Below are positions 24,226 to 32,324 of a DNA stretch of 64,000 nt, in pieces; the stretch's first letter is position 1; each line of letters starts with the position of its first letter. The notes beneath the pieces are model-generated. The model worked only from the letters and a program-made list of their open reading frames with translations, was not told where the DNA came from and ran no database searches. Origin of the DNA: Nocardia brasiliensis IFM 10847 (GTDB lineage Bacteria > Actinomycetota > Actinomycetes > Mycobacteriales > Mycobacteriaceae); NCBI RefSeq assembly GCF_000710915.1, contig NZ_BAUA01000192.1, positions 40,894 through 104,893 of the forward strand, given 5' to 3'. The position numbers were made by a program, and so were the translations under genes.

Positions 24226-24858
24226 GTGGCATCGAATTTGGAGCGAAATCTCGCCTACGTGGAGGAATCCGTCGTGGAAGACGAGATCCTCGTCAGCGCG
24301 CGTGAACGGGCCACCGAGCTCGGTGCGGTACCGGTGCCGCCCTCGGTCGGCGCGCTGCTCAGCATGTACGCCCAGCTGCTCGGGGCCAAAGCGGTGGTCG
24401 AGGTCGGCACCGGGGCGGGCATCAGCGGCCTGTGGCTGCTCGACGGCATGCGCGAGGACGGCACGCTGACCACCATCGACTCCGAGCCGGAGCATCAGCG
24501 CGCGGCCAAGGAGGCCTTCCGGGCCGCGGAGATCCCGCCCGCGCGCACCCGGTTGATCAACGGCCGCGCGCTCGACGTGCTGCCCCGGCTCGCCGACGGC
24601 GCCTATGATCTGGTGTTCATCGACGCCGCGCCGCTCGAGCATCCGCAGTACGTCGGTCAGGCGGTGCGGCTGCTGCGTGCAGGCGGCGCCATCCTGCTGC
24701 ACAACGCGTTGCTCGGCGGCCGGGTACCCGATGCGGCACAGCGTGATCCGGCCACCCAGGCGGTGCGCGCCGCGACCCGGGCGATCGCCGAGGATCCGGA
24801 ACTCACCAGCGTGCTGATTCCGGTCGGCGACGGATTGCTCTGCGCCTCACGGGGTTAG
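24226..24858 (+). CDS. O-methyltransferase (Rv1220c-like)
   Basis: 210 residues of the class I SAM-dependent O-methyltransferase family 3 (COMT-like). VVEVGTGAGISG (57-68) is the SAM-binding glycine loop, LTTIDSEPEHQ the acidic loop, and DLVFIDAAPLEHPQY (about 127-141) the catalytic/metal region. It sits divergent from sigE exactly as Rv1220c does in M. tuberculosis. The substrate is not known; the family methylates catechol-like hydroxyls with a divalent cation. It starts with GTG at 24226. Confidence 0.88.
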   Translation: MASNLERNLAYVEESVVEDEILVSARERATELGAVPVPPSVGALLSMYAQLLGAKAVVEVGTGAGISGLWLLDGMREDGTLTTIDSEPEHQRAAKEAFRAAEIPPARTRLINGRALDVLPRLADGAYDLVFIDAAPLEHPQYVGQAVRLLRAGGAILLHNALLGGRVPDAAQRDPATQAVRAATRAIAEDPELTSVLIPVGDGLLCASRG

Positions 24859-24988
24859 CATTCGGGCAAGGCCGGCCAGGTATCGCGCACTTCGTGACAG
24901 TTGCTGTGCGACTGCGTGATTCGCACTTGTTGATTCCGCCGACCGCCGCTGGGTATACCCCGATCAGCCTGGCGGCGGAGGTAAAGCA

Positions 24989-25222
24989 ATGCGTGGGTAC
25001 GAATATTTCGAAATCGGCCATGTCGGCCATGTGGTGACCGAACACCGCTCCAGTTGGCTGCGTCCGACACTGCTGATTTTCGGCTTCGTCATAGTGGTCG
25101 CGATCCTGGTGATGGTGGTCGTCAGCAATACCGATTTCGATACCGGCCCGACGAAAGTGACGCCACCACCCGGGCCGTGTGAACCGTTCTGCACGGCACC
25201 TGCCGCGCCACCTGTCCGGTAG
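24989..25222 (+). CDS. Mini membrane protein with C-terminal PGPCxPFCTA motif, copy 1
   Basis: 77 residues. A charged N-terminus (MRGYEYFEIGHVGHVV) is followed by a very hydrophobic helix (about 27-46, LLIFGFVIVVAILVMVVVS) and a short Pro-rich tail with PGPCEPFCTA (C64, C68). The ATG follows GGAGGTAAAGC. The same tail design occurs in the gene at 25593-25808. The C-terminus is predicted outside the membrane, where the two cysteines could form a disulfide. I do not know the function. Confidence 0.65.
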   Translation: MRGYEYFEIGHVGHVVTEHRSSWLRPTLLIFGFVIVVAILVMVVVSNTDFDTGPTKVTPPPGPCEPFCTAPAAPPVR

Positions 25223-25592
25223 TTCCGCGCTCCGGTCCGCGCGCGCCGCGGCGCCGCGCGCCCCGATGCTGAATTCGGTTGTCGCACTGGGGATTGCCCG
25301 ACCTACTGTGGCGTGGATCACCAGTCCTGAAGTTCGGTCCCGATGTACGATGTCCGGTTCGCCTTCGGGTGTTCGTGTGCGAGCAGGGAGGCCGGACACG
25401 GATGCGCCCCGTCGGCGTTCGGCACCCGTCGGTGACCGACCCGGGAGGGGTGGGCCGGTCACCGACCGCGTCGCCGTCGCGGGTACGCGAAACGGCAGCG
25501 GCGCGGCGATCCGAGGCGCATGCTGCTCACAGCACGAGCCGGTACCGCGCCGGTACCGCCTGTTCCGGGCCTGCGGAAGAGGTGCGACCCGA
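25223..25592. other. 370-bp spacer between the two mini membrane proteins
   Basis: It contains the 11-bp-arm hairpin at 25428-25466. The one ORF of about 105 codons here (25279-25596) has no ribosome binding site and Arg/Ser-rich shadow-like composition. Nothing else is recognisable. Confidence 0.6.
25428..25466. repeat. Hairpin, 11-bp perfect arms
   Basis: GTCGGTGACCG and CGGTCACCGAC enclose 17 nt. It lies about 200 bp after the first mini membrane gene and 127 bp before the second; a transcription stop or a regulator site are both possible. Confidence 0.6.
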
Positions 25593-25808
25593 GTGATCTA
25601 CTACTTCTTGAACAACAACAATGACAACGATCGCCGCCCGATCCACTGGGGCGGCGCGACGATCGCCTTCGCCCTGGTCCTGCTCGGCGCGATCCTGGTG
25701 GTCTATCTGGTCAGCACCGCCGACTTCGGCGACCCGTCCAAGAGCACCGTCCCCCGTACTCCCGGCCCCTGCGCACCCTTCTGCACCGCCACCCCGGTCC
25801 CACAGTGA
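25593..25808 (+). CDS. Mini membrane protein with C-terminal PGPCxPFCTA motif, copy 2
   Basis: 71 residues from the GTG at 25593. The N-terminus is polar and Asn-rich (VIYYFLNNNNDNDRRP); a membrane helix (about 20-40) is followed by STADFGDPSK and the tail PGPCAPFCTA (C60, C64). The SxTDF/STADF junction and the cysteine motif match copy 1 at 24989-25222, while the N-termini differ. The ribosome binding site is weak (GAGGTGCGACCCGA). The longer upstream reading frame is discounted because its composition changes abruptly at this point. Confidence 0.6.
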   Translation: MIYYFLNNNNDNDRRPIHWGGATIAFALVLLGAILVVYLVSTADFGDPSKSTVPRTPGPCAPFCTATPVPQ

Positions 25809-25850
25809 GCACCGGGCGACCGGCCCCGTACATCGGACCACAGATTTCTG

Positions 25851-27029
25851 TCACGTCGCCCTGATCTCGGTGGCGCCGTCGACCAAAGCGCGGGCCCTGG
25901 ACCATTGGGCGGCGACGGCGGCGAGTTCGGCGGATTCCTCGGCCAGGTTGTTGCCCGCGTTGTGCTGGAGCGAATGGGTTCCGGTCGGCATGTCGCCACG
26001 GGTCTTCGCTGCGCAGGCGCGCACCATGCGGACCGCCAGATCGAGGGCCGCACGTTCCGGATCGCTGCGCGTCGCCGCGGCGATCTCGGCGCGCAATGAG
26101 GCCGGGGTGGGGGAGGCGTAGCGGGAGAGCAGGAGCAGGCTGTCCCGGATCTCGATCACGGTGCGATGCAGGAAGTAGCGGCTGCGCTGTGGGCCGTCGG
26201 GGGTCGAGGCGCGATGCACGATCTCGGGGCAGGCGGCGGTGAGGTCGAACCACAGGGGCAGCAAGCGCTTTCGGCGGCGCGACCACAGGTCCAGCCCGGC
26301 CGCGTCGATCAGCCAGGTCAGCACGGGGACGGTGGCGATGCCGAAGAACGGCAGGATCTGCACGAAGACGGCGTTGTGGTCGATGACCAGATGCAGGTCC
26401 GTCACCCAGTTCTGGCGGCCGAGGCCGCGCTGGACCGCGGCTATCAGGTTCAGGCTGGTGACGGCGAAAACCGAGCAGGCCGTGCCCAGCACCATGGCGT
26501 GAATGGTGCGCTCCCGGCGATCGTGCTGCCGTTTGCGCATCTCGATCGCGCACACCCCGCCCAGGTAGCAGACCATCCAGTAGGTCATCGGCGCGAGTGC
26601 GAGCCAGAACCCGAGCTGACCCCAGCCCGGGCGCAGATACATCGCGTCCGGGTCCGGCCCGTGCGCCAGTCCGTCGAACAGCAACGCGACCAGACTGGAC
26701 ACAGCGGCCAGCCCGTAGACCACCGCGGCAGGCTGCGTGTGCCCGAACATCGCGGCCGCCAGCAGCAGGCTCGCCGCGACGGTGAACATGAAGCCGATCG
26801 CGCCGAACTGGTAGATCAGGCCGTTGCTCAGTAAGCCGCCGGTCAGATCCGAGAGCAGTTGCCGCAGGGTCGGCTCGTGCGTGGTGGTGATCTCGGCGAG
26901 CATCGCGAGGAGGATGTTGTAGCGCCGGTCGACCAGTGTGTCGCGAAATCGAGCGAGCCGCAGCGCCAGCAGGAGCCACGCGAACACGGCGATCGGCAGG
27001 GTTACCGCTGTCGGAAAGAGAAAGTCCAC
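25851..27029 (-). CDS. Six-helix MAB_1171c-type (DUF6545) membrane protein
   Basis: 392 residues. Six predicted membrane helices lie in the N-terminal 245 residues (about 3-25, 73-97, 105-122, 142-164, 181-205, 222-250). A cytoplasmic C-terminal domain (about 252-392) contains LPLWFDLTAACPEIVHR, HRTVIEIRDSLLLLSRY and an Ala/Glu-rich helical end, the layout of the actinobacterial MAB_1171c family. Such genes are often adjacent to M78 proteases, and here the protease gene ends 16 bp upstream on the same strand. Function is unknown; a sensor, transporter or protease-activated effector are open options. It converges with mini membrane gene 2. Confidence 0.75.
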   Translation of the reverse strand: MDFLFPTAVTLPIAVFAWLLLALRLARFRDTLVDRRYNILLAMLAEITTTHEPTLRQLLSDLTGGLLSNGLIYQFGAIGFMFTVAASLLLAAAMFGHTQPAAVVYGLAAVSSLVALLFDGLAHGPDPDAMYLRPGWGQLGFWLALAPMTYWMVCYLGGVCAIEMRKRQHDRRERTIHAMVLGTACSVFAVTSLNLIAAVQRGLGRQNWVTDLHLVIDHNAVFVQILPFFGIATVPVLTWLIDAAGLDLWSRRRKRLLPLWFDLTAACPEIVHRASTPDGPQRSRYFLHRTVIEIRDSLLLLSRYASPTPASLRAEIAAATRSDPERAALDLAVRMVRACAAKTRGDMPTGTHSLQHNAGNNLAEESAELAAVAAQWSRARALVDGATEIRAT

Positions 27030-27045
27030 GAGCCCCGGCCGTTGC

Positions 27046-27546
27046 TCAGCGGCGGAAGATCGCTCGGCCGAGGACGGAACTGGAACGTGGCGAATCGGTT
27101 TCCGACATCAGCAGGGAGGCGAAGAGTTCGGCCTGGCTTTCCAGCACGTCGTCGTAGTCGGTGCGGGCCAGCACGCGTAGCACGGTGTCGGCGTCCAGCT
27201 CGGTGAACAGCTGCTCGACCATGCGGCGTTGCGCGGGCTGTGACACGTAGCCGGTGTGGTCGAGCAGCAGATGCGCGATCTCGTGCAGCACGATGTGGTC
27301 GGTGTGATAGCCCGAACTCGTCGCGTCGTAGGCGACCACCACATTGTCGGGGCGTTCGATGACCACGCCGCACGGAAATCCGCTCGCCGTCAGCCCGGGT
27401 TGCGGCGAGAGCGTGATCGGTTTGCCGAGCAACTCCTCGATGTGCCGGATGAAGGTCGCCAGATGCCACGGCCGCGGCACTTCGAGCGAGGCCGCCAGCG
27501 TTCGGACCCGGTCGAGCGCGGGATCTCGGTCAGCGCGCCTCATCAT
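27046..27546 (-). CDS. ImmA/IrrE-like (M78) metalloprotease domain protein
   Basis: 166 residues. The zinc site is HEIAH (88-92, in HIVLHEIAHLLLDH), with the downstream acidic helix ESQAELFASLLM (136-147) supplying the further ligand. M78 proteases typically cleave helix-turn-helix repressors, as ImmA does with ImmR. No such regulator is adjacent; the only partner is the MAB_1171c-type membrane protein 16 bp downstream. The start ATG-ATG at 27546 has no strong ribosome binding site. The C-terminal 20 residues are Ser/Arg rich and probably disordered. Confidence 0.82.
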   Translation of the reverse strand: MMRRADRDPALDRVRTLAASLEVPRPWHLATFIRHIEELLGKPITLSPQPGLTASGFPCGVVIERPDNVVVAYDATSSGYHTDHIVLHEIAHLLLDHTGYVSQPAQRRMVEQLFTELDADTVLRVLARTDYDDVLESQAELFASLLMSETDSPRSSSVLGRAIFRR

Positions 27547-27582
27547 CGGTACATTTTCGGGTCGGACCGGGCCGGCTGTCCA

Positions 27583-28797
27583 CTACACCCAGACGCCCTT
27601 GCCCACCGTGACCACGCCGCCGTTGCTGACAGCAAATCGCTCGCGATCACGCTCCAGGTCGACGCCGATGATCTCGCCCTCGCCGACGACCACGTTCTTG
27701 TCCAGAATGGCCCGCCGGACCACTGCGCCTCGCCCGATCCGCACGCCCGGCATCAGCACGCTGCCCTCGACGGTCGCCCCGTCGTCGACCACGACATTGG
27801 AACTGAGCACCGAATTGCGCACGGTGGCGGCCGACAGGATGCTGCCCGCGCCGACGATGCACTCCTGGGCCAGCCCGCCCTGCGCGAATTTCGCGGGTGG
27901 CAGGTTCTCGGCGGCGCCGCGAATCGGCCAGTGCCGGTTGTAGAGGTTGAACACGGGGTGCACCGACACCAGGTCCATGTGCGCGTCGTAGAACGCGTCG
28001 ATGGTGCCGACGTCGCGCCAGTAGCCGCGGTCGCGCTCGGTCGCGCCGGGCACCTCGTTGTCGGCGAAGTCGTAGACACTGGCCTGGCCCGAGGCGACCA
28101 GCGACGGAATGATGTCGCCGCCCATATCGTGATCGGAGTCGGAGTTGTCGGCGTCGGCTTTGATCGAATCCACCAGCACCTTGGTGGTGAAGACATAATT
28201 GCCCATTGACGCAAAAGTGACATTGGGGTCGTCGGGCGTGCCCGGCGGGTGCGCGGGCTTCTCCAGGAACTGGGTGATCCGGCCGGACTCGTCGGAGTCG
28301 ATGCACCCGAACGCGCTCGCCTCACTGCGCGGCACCCGGATGCCGGCGACCGTGACGCCCGCACCGGATTCGATGTGATGGGCGACCATCTGCTCCGGAT
28401 CCATCCGATACACGTGGTCGGCGCCGAAAACCACGATGTAGTCGGGGTCCTCGTCGAAGATCAGGTTGAGCGACTGCATGATCGCGTCCGCGCTGCCGGT
28501 GTACCAGCGGGGGCCGAGACGCTGCTGGGCGGGCACCGGGGTGATGTATTCGCCGCCGAACCCGGACAATCGCCAGGTCTGCGAGATATGGCGGTCCAGC
28601 GAATGCGACTTGTACTGGGTCAGCACGCATAATCGCAGGAAACCGGCGTTGACCAGGTTGCTGAGCACGAAGTCGATCAGTCGATACGCACCACCGAAGG
28701 GCACCGCAGGTTTCGCGCGGTCCGCGGTGAGTGGAAAGAGTCGCTTGCCCTCGCCACCGGCGAGCACGATCCCGAGTACGTGCGGCTGGCTCCTCAC
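27583..28797 (-). CDS. glgC: Glucose-1-phosphate adenylyltransferase
   Basis: 404 residues, the same length as M. tuberculosis GlgC (Rv1213) and nearly collinear with it. The nucleotidyltransferase signature is VLAGGEGKRLFPLTADRAKP (about 10-29), the regulatory/substrate motif is FGADHVYRMD, and the C-terminus is a left-handed beta helix (SSNVVVDDGATVEGSVLMPG). It makes ADP-glucose from ATP and glucose-1-phosphate for alpha-glucan synthesis. The GTG at 28797 lies 7 nt downstream of TAGTTT. It is divergent from glgM across 102 bp, so the two ADP-glucose genes share a control region. Confidence 0.95.
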   Translation of the reverse strand: MRSQPHVLGIVLAGGEGKRLFPLTADRAKPAVPFGGAYRLIDFVLSNLVNAGFLRLCVLTQYKSHSLDRHISQTWRLSGFGGEYITPVPAQQRLGPRWYTGSADAIMQSLNLIFDEDPDYIVVFGADHVYRMDPEQMVAHHIESGAGVTVAGIRVPRSEASAFGCIDSDESGRITQFLEKPAHPPGTPDDPNVTFASMGNYVFTTKVLVDSIKADADNSDSDHDMGGDIIPSLVASGQASVYDFADNEVPGATERDRGYWRDVGTIDAFYDAHMDLVSVHPVFNLYNRHWPIRGAAENLPPAKFAQGGLAQECIVGAGSILSAATVRNSVLSSNVVVDDGATVEGSVLMPGVRIGRGAVVRRAILDKNVVVGEGEIIGVDLERDRERFAVSNGGVVTVGKGVWV

Positions 28798-28804
28798 ACC
28801 TGCC

Positions 28805-28810
28805 AAACTA
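28805..28810 (-). promoter_or_regulatory. -10 box of glgC, leaderless type
   Basis: TAGTTT on the minus strand, 7 nt before the GTG at 28797. It excludes the 63-codon longer upstream frame. Confidence 0.5.
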
Positions 28811-28899
28811 CCGGGTAACCGGCGGGCGAGTGGCCCCTGCGGAGTTGAACGTCTACTTTGAAGCGGGTGAGTTTCGGCACGGACACCGGGAGGTCGACC

Positions 28900-30093
28900 G
28901 TGGAACCCGGCGCACCGGACCGGCTTCGGGTCGCGATGCTGACTCGGGAGTACCCGCCGGAGGTGTACGGCGGCGCCGGGGTGCATGTGACGCAGTTGAC
29001 TGCGCAGTTGCGCCGGCTATGCGATGTGACCGTGCACTGCATGGGCGTCGCGCGCACCGATGCCGTGGTGCACCAACCGGATCCGCAGCTCTACGCCGCC
29101 AACGCCGCGTTGCAGATGATGTCGGCACAGTTGCGGATGGCCGACGCCGCCGGCCAGGTCGACGTCGTGCACTCGCACACCTGGTACAGCGGCCTGGCCG
29201 GACATCTGGCGGCCACCCTCTACGGCATCCCGCATGTGCTGACCGCGCATTCGCTCGAACCACGGCGGCCGTGGAAGGCCGAGCAACTCGGCGGCGGCTA
29301 CCGGCTCTCGTCCTGGTCGGAACGCAATGCGGTGGAGCACGCGGACGCGATCATCGCGGTGAGCGAGGGGATGCGCCACGACGTGCTGGACGCCTACCCG
29401 TCCGTCGACCCCGATCGGGTGCACGTGGTGCACAACGGGATCGACGCGAGCGTCTGGTACCCCGGACCGGTGGCGGCGGGCGCGCGGCCGGTGCTGGCCG
29501 TGCTCGGGGTGCGATCCGACCGGCCGATCGTCGCGTTCGTCGGCCGGATCACCCGGCAGAAGGGCGTCGGGCATCTGCTCGCCGCGGCCCGCGATTTCGA
29601 TCCGGATATCCAGCTGGTGTTGTGCGCGGGCGCGCCGGACACCAAGGAGCTGGAGGCCGAGACGGCGGCGGCGGTCGAGGAATTGCAGCGGCGGCGCGGC
29701 AACGTCTTCTGGGTGCGCGAAATGCTGCCCACCGAGCAGATCCGCCAGATTCTCGCGGCGGCAACGGTGTTCGTCTGCCCGTCGGTGTACGAGCCGCTCG
29801 GCATCGTCAACCTGGAGGCGATGGCGTGCGCGACCGCCGTCGTCGCCTCCGATGTCGGCGGCATCCCGGAGGTGGTCGCCGACGGCACGACCGGACGTCT
29901 GGTGCACTACGACCCGGCCGCGCCCGAGGCCTACGAACAGGCCCTCGCCGCCGCGATCAACGAGGTCGCCGGCGACCCGGTGCTGGCCGCCGAATTCGGC
30001 GCGGCGGGCCGCTCCCGCGCGATCGCCGAATTCGACTGGTCCCATATCGCCACCCGCACCGTCCAGGTCTACGACCAGGTCCGCAAACTCTGA
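28900..30093 (+). CDS. glgM: Alpha-maltose-1-phosphate synthase GlgM (ADP-glucose glycosyltransferase)
   Basis: 397 residues, GT4 family. LTREYPPEVYGGAGVHVTQL is near the N-terminus, HSHTWYSGLAGH at about 90, FVGRITRQKG at about 208 and the C-terminal nucleotide-sugar loop SVYEPLGIVNLEAMACATAV at about 300. In mycobacteria this enzyme uses ADP-glucose (from GlgC) and glucose-1-phosphate to form maltose-1-phosphate for glycogen and capsular glucan. The GTG at 28900 is chosen because GGGAGG sits 6 nt before it; a TTG at 28858 is a longer alternative, and Rv1212c is 387 residues. Confidence 0.9.
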   Translation: MEPGAPDRLRVAMLTREYPPEVYGGAGVHVTQLTAQLRRLCDVTVHCMGVARTDAVVHQPDPQLYAANAALQMMSAQLRMADAAGQVDVVHSHTWYSGLAGHLAATLYGIPHVLTAHSLEPRRPWKAEQLGGGYRLSSWSERNAVEHADAIIAVSEGMRHDVLDAYPSVDPDRVHVVHNGIDASVWYPGPVAAGARPVLAVLGVRSDRPIVAFVGRITRQKGVGHLLAAARDFDPDIQLVLCAGAPDTKELEAETAAAVEELQRRRGNVFWVREMLPTEQIRQILAAATVFVCPSVYEPLGIVNLEAMACATAVVASDVGGIPEVVADGTTGRLVHYDPAAPEAYEQALAAAINEVAGDPVLAAEFGAAGRSRAIAEFDWSHIATRTVQVYDQVRKL

Positions 30094-30556
30094 CCTGCCA
30101 CGAACCCCCTTTCGACGGCCCGCGTCGGGCAGCCCGGCGTAACCGAGAACCTCGGCGTGGCGACCGGGCGCAGGTGCGGCGCGGGGCGTCCGCGAGGCAC
30201 AGGGCCTACAAGCAGGTTGGCTGAAGCCGTCGTGCGGCCGGGAGCCGGAGCCGGGCGTCCGGTAGACCCAGCGGCGGCTGGGGGAGGCGCGGTGCCGGGC
30301 GGCCGGTTGACCCAGCGCCGCGGACCTGGGCGGCCGAAATGCCGGGCGTCCGGTAGACCCAGCGGCGGCTGGGGCGAGACGCGGTGCCGGGCGGCCGGTA
30401 GACCCACCATGCGGCCGGGGCGAGGCGGCACTGTCAGCCGGGAGCCCCGAGCGTGTGGCCGGGCAATGTCGGGCGGCCGGAGACCCAGCGGCGGCCGGGG
30501 CGAGGCGCAGTGCCGGTAAGCGGGAGTGTTGCGGTGCCGGAAGCGCGCGGCGGTGT
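30094..30556. other. 463-bp repeat-filled spacer between convergent glgM and the rRNA methyltransferase
   Basis: About 130 bp of unstructured sequence is followed by the GC-rich repeat at 30226-30540. Overlapping ORFs on both strands are repeat artefacts, and I find no gene or clear terminator. Confidence 0.7.
30226..30540. repeat. About 45-bp degenerate GC-rich repeat, roughly five copies
   Basis: Recurring blocks are CCGGTAGACCCAGCGGCGGC, GGGGCGAG and GCGGTGCCGGGC, in that order with small insertions. The best copies begin near 30268 and 30346. Confidence 0.7.
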
Positions 30557-31417
30557 CTACTGAGGCCGATAGGTGGAGATCAGGACCGAGGCGGTGACTT
30601 CGGTGGGGTCGGGGAGGGTGGCGATGTGCTCTTCGGCGGCGTGCTCTGCGGCGGCGTGGTGTGCCGACGGACCCATCCCGACGACGTTCGCTATGTCGGT
30701 GTGGCCGAGTTTCATCGGGTACTCGACCAGCTTGCGGTCGGTGGCGGTGAAATAGCCGGACATCGCGGCGTCGAGTTTGCGGTCCTTGTCCGGATCGACG
30801 GTCACCATGGCGAGCGGACCGATCAATTCGCCGAGATGACGCTCGGTGGGGGTGACGACGACGAAGACGCCGTCGCGAGCCAGCACCCGCGCAACCTCCG
30901 CCGGGTTGCGCGGCGCGAATACCGACAGCACCGCGTGCAGGACGCCGTCGCGGACCGGTAACCCACGCCAGGCGTCGGCCAGCACCGCGGCGGCCCGCGG
31001 GTGGGCGCGCGCACAGCGCCGGGCGGCGGGTTTGGCCACGTCCAGCGCGATGCCCCGGGCCGCGGGCATAGCGTCGAGCGCCCCGGCCAGGTAGTAGCCG
31101 GTGCCCGCGCCTACCTCCAGCACCGTGGCGAGCGCATCCTCGTTCGGCTCGATCGCCGCTGCGGTCGCGGCAGCAATCGGCGCGAAATGTCCCCGACCTT
31201 GAAAGGCGGCACGCGCGTCCAGCATGGTCGCGGTGTCGCCGGTCATTTTGGTCGAGGCGCCCGTCAGCAGGCTGACATAGCCCTGCTTGGCAAGGTCGAA
31301 ACTGTGCCCGTGTCCGCAACGCAGCGCCCGGCCGTGCGGCTCGAGACCGAGCGCGCATTCCGGGCAGGCCAGCAGATCGGCCACCTCATCGAGTGCCTGC
31401 TGGTTAGCTGGTGACAC
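30557..31417 (-). CDS. RlmA/TlrB-type 23S rRNA (guanine-N1) methyltransferase
   Basis: 286 residues. The N-terminal zinc finger is C18-x2-C21 ... C34-x3-H38 with the diagnostic HSFDLAKQGYVSLL (38-51), followed by a Rossmann SAM domain (VLEVGAGTGYYLAG at about 98-111). RlmA(I) and RlmA(II)/TlrB methylate G745 or G748 in helix 35 of 23S rRNA; actinobacterial TlrB acts on G748 and affects tylosin-type macrolides, but which base this protein modifies is not readable. The GTG start at 31417 overlaps the end of the DUF3117 gene by 14 nt. Confidence 0.85.
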   Translation of the reverse strand: MSPANQQALDEVADLLACPECALGLEPHGRALRCGHGHSFDLAKQGYVSLLTGASTKMTGDTATMLDARAAFQGRGHFAPIAAATAAAIEPNEDALATVLEVGAGTGYYLAGALDAMPAARGIALDVAKPAARRCARAHPRAAAVLADAWRGLPVRDGVLHAVLSVFAPRNPAEVARVLARDGVFVVVTPTERHLGELIGPLAMVTVDPDKDRKLDAAMSGYFTATDRKLVEYPMKLGHTDIANVVGMGPSAHHAAAEHAAEEHIATLPDPTEVTASVLISTYRPQ

Positions 31418-31571
31418 TCTTCAGTTCGTCGCCGAGTGCCGCGGCCTCGTCCGGCGTGAGTTCGACGACCAGACGCCCGCCACCCTCGAGTGGAACCCGC
31501 ATGACGATTCCACGCCCTTCCTTGGTTGCCTCGAGGGGACCGTCCCCGGTACGGGGCTTCATGGCCGCCAT
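31404..31571 (-). CDS. DUF3117 small protein (Rv1211-like)
   Basis: 55 residues, almost identical to the C-terminal part of M. tuberculosis Rv1211: MAAMKPRTGDGPLEATKEGR, then RIVMRVPLEGGGRLVVELTP-like sequence and DEAAALGDELKSVTS. The ATG at 31571 follows CTGGAGGGAGCAGAGG, a strong ribosome binding site. It is highly conserved in actinobacteria but its function is unknown. It is overlapped by the methyltransferase start and lies 141 bp downstream of tag, as in the Rv1210-Rv1211 order. Confidence 0.88.
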   Translation of the reverse strand: MAAMKPRTGDGPLEATKEGRGIVMRVPLEGGGRLVVELTPDEAAALGDELKSVTS

Positions 31572-31712
31572 CCTCTGCTCCCTCCAGATCTGCGCGATAT
31601 GCTGCGCACTTTCTTGGAACTCCAGTTGTCACCAACCAGCGAGCTCGCCGGCATTTGGCGAGCTACACCCGTCCCATTCTTCCCTATCGCGGATGTGGAC
31701 GGATACCTGAGT

Positions 31713-32324
31713 TCAAAAAGTGACCGGTCGGCCTGTGTCGGGCACCTCGCTACCGACCCAGCAATCGGCCAGATGATCGTCTACCATCCCGGTCGCCTGC
31801 ATCAGCGCGTAGGCGGTGGTCGGGCCGACGAAACGGAACCCTTTCCGCTTCAATTCTTTTGCCAGAGCTACGGATTCGGGTGTGGTGGCGGGCACATCGG
31901 CACTCGTCGCGGGGCGCGGGCGCGGCGGCGGTGCGAACGACCACAGCAGCTTGTCCAGTCCGTTATCGAGTTCCCTGGCAACCCGGGCGTTGCTGATCGC
32001 CGCGTCGATCTTCAACCGGTTGCGGACGATGCCCGGATCGGCGAGCAGCCGGGCCACGTCCGCGTCGCCGAACTCGGCGACGCGCTCGATCGAGAAATCG
32101 GCGAACGCCGTCCGGAACGCGGGTCGCTTGCGCAGGATGGTGATCCAGGACAGCCCCGATTGGAACGCCTCGAGGCACAGCCGTTCGAACAGCGCGTCGT
32201 CACCGTGCAGCGTCTTGCCCCACTCGTAATCGTGGTAGTCGCGATAGAGCTGGGTTTCCAGCGGCCAGGGGCAGCGGACTCGGCCGTCGTCCTCGGCCGG
32301 GGTCAGCTCGGCGGGGCGGGTCAT
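31713..32324 (-). CDS. tag: DNA-3-methyladenine glycosylase I
   Basis: 203 residues. It excises 3-methyladenine from alkylated DNA (base excision repair). RCPWP (C18) and YRDYHDYEWG (H31) with the C-terminal DDHLADCWVG supply the Cys2-His2 zinc ligands of TAG enzymes; LEAFQSGLSWITILRKR (51-67) is the lesion-binding helix. The M. tuberculosis orthologue is TagA (Rv1210). The ATG at 32324 overlaps the stop of the upstream 108-residue gene (ATGA), which rules out the 10-codon longer start. Confidence 0.93.
   Translation of the reverse strand: MTRPAELTPAEDDGRVRCPWPLETQLYRDYHDYEWGKTLHGDDALFERLCLEAFQSGLSWITILRKRPAFRTAFADFSIERVAEFGDADVARLLADPGIVRNRLKIDAAISNARVARELDNGLDKLLWSFAPPPRPRPATSADVPATTPESVALAKELKRKGFRFVGPTTAYALMQATGMVDDHLADCWVGSEVPDTGRPVTF

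Noticed and set aside
25279..25596. 105-codon plus-strand ORF between the mini membrane proteins
   Set aside because: No ribosome binding site, arginine/serine-rich composition, overlaps a hairpin, and no recognisable fold.
30157..30519. 120-codon plus-strand ORF in the glgM downstream spacer
   Set aside because: Arg/Gly/Pro repeats produced by the 45-bp array; no start signal.
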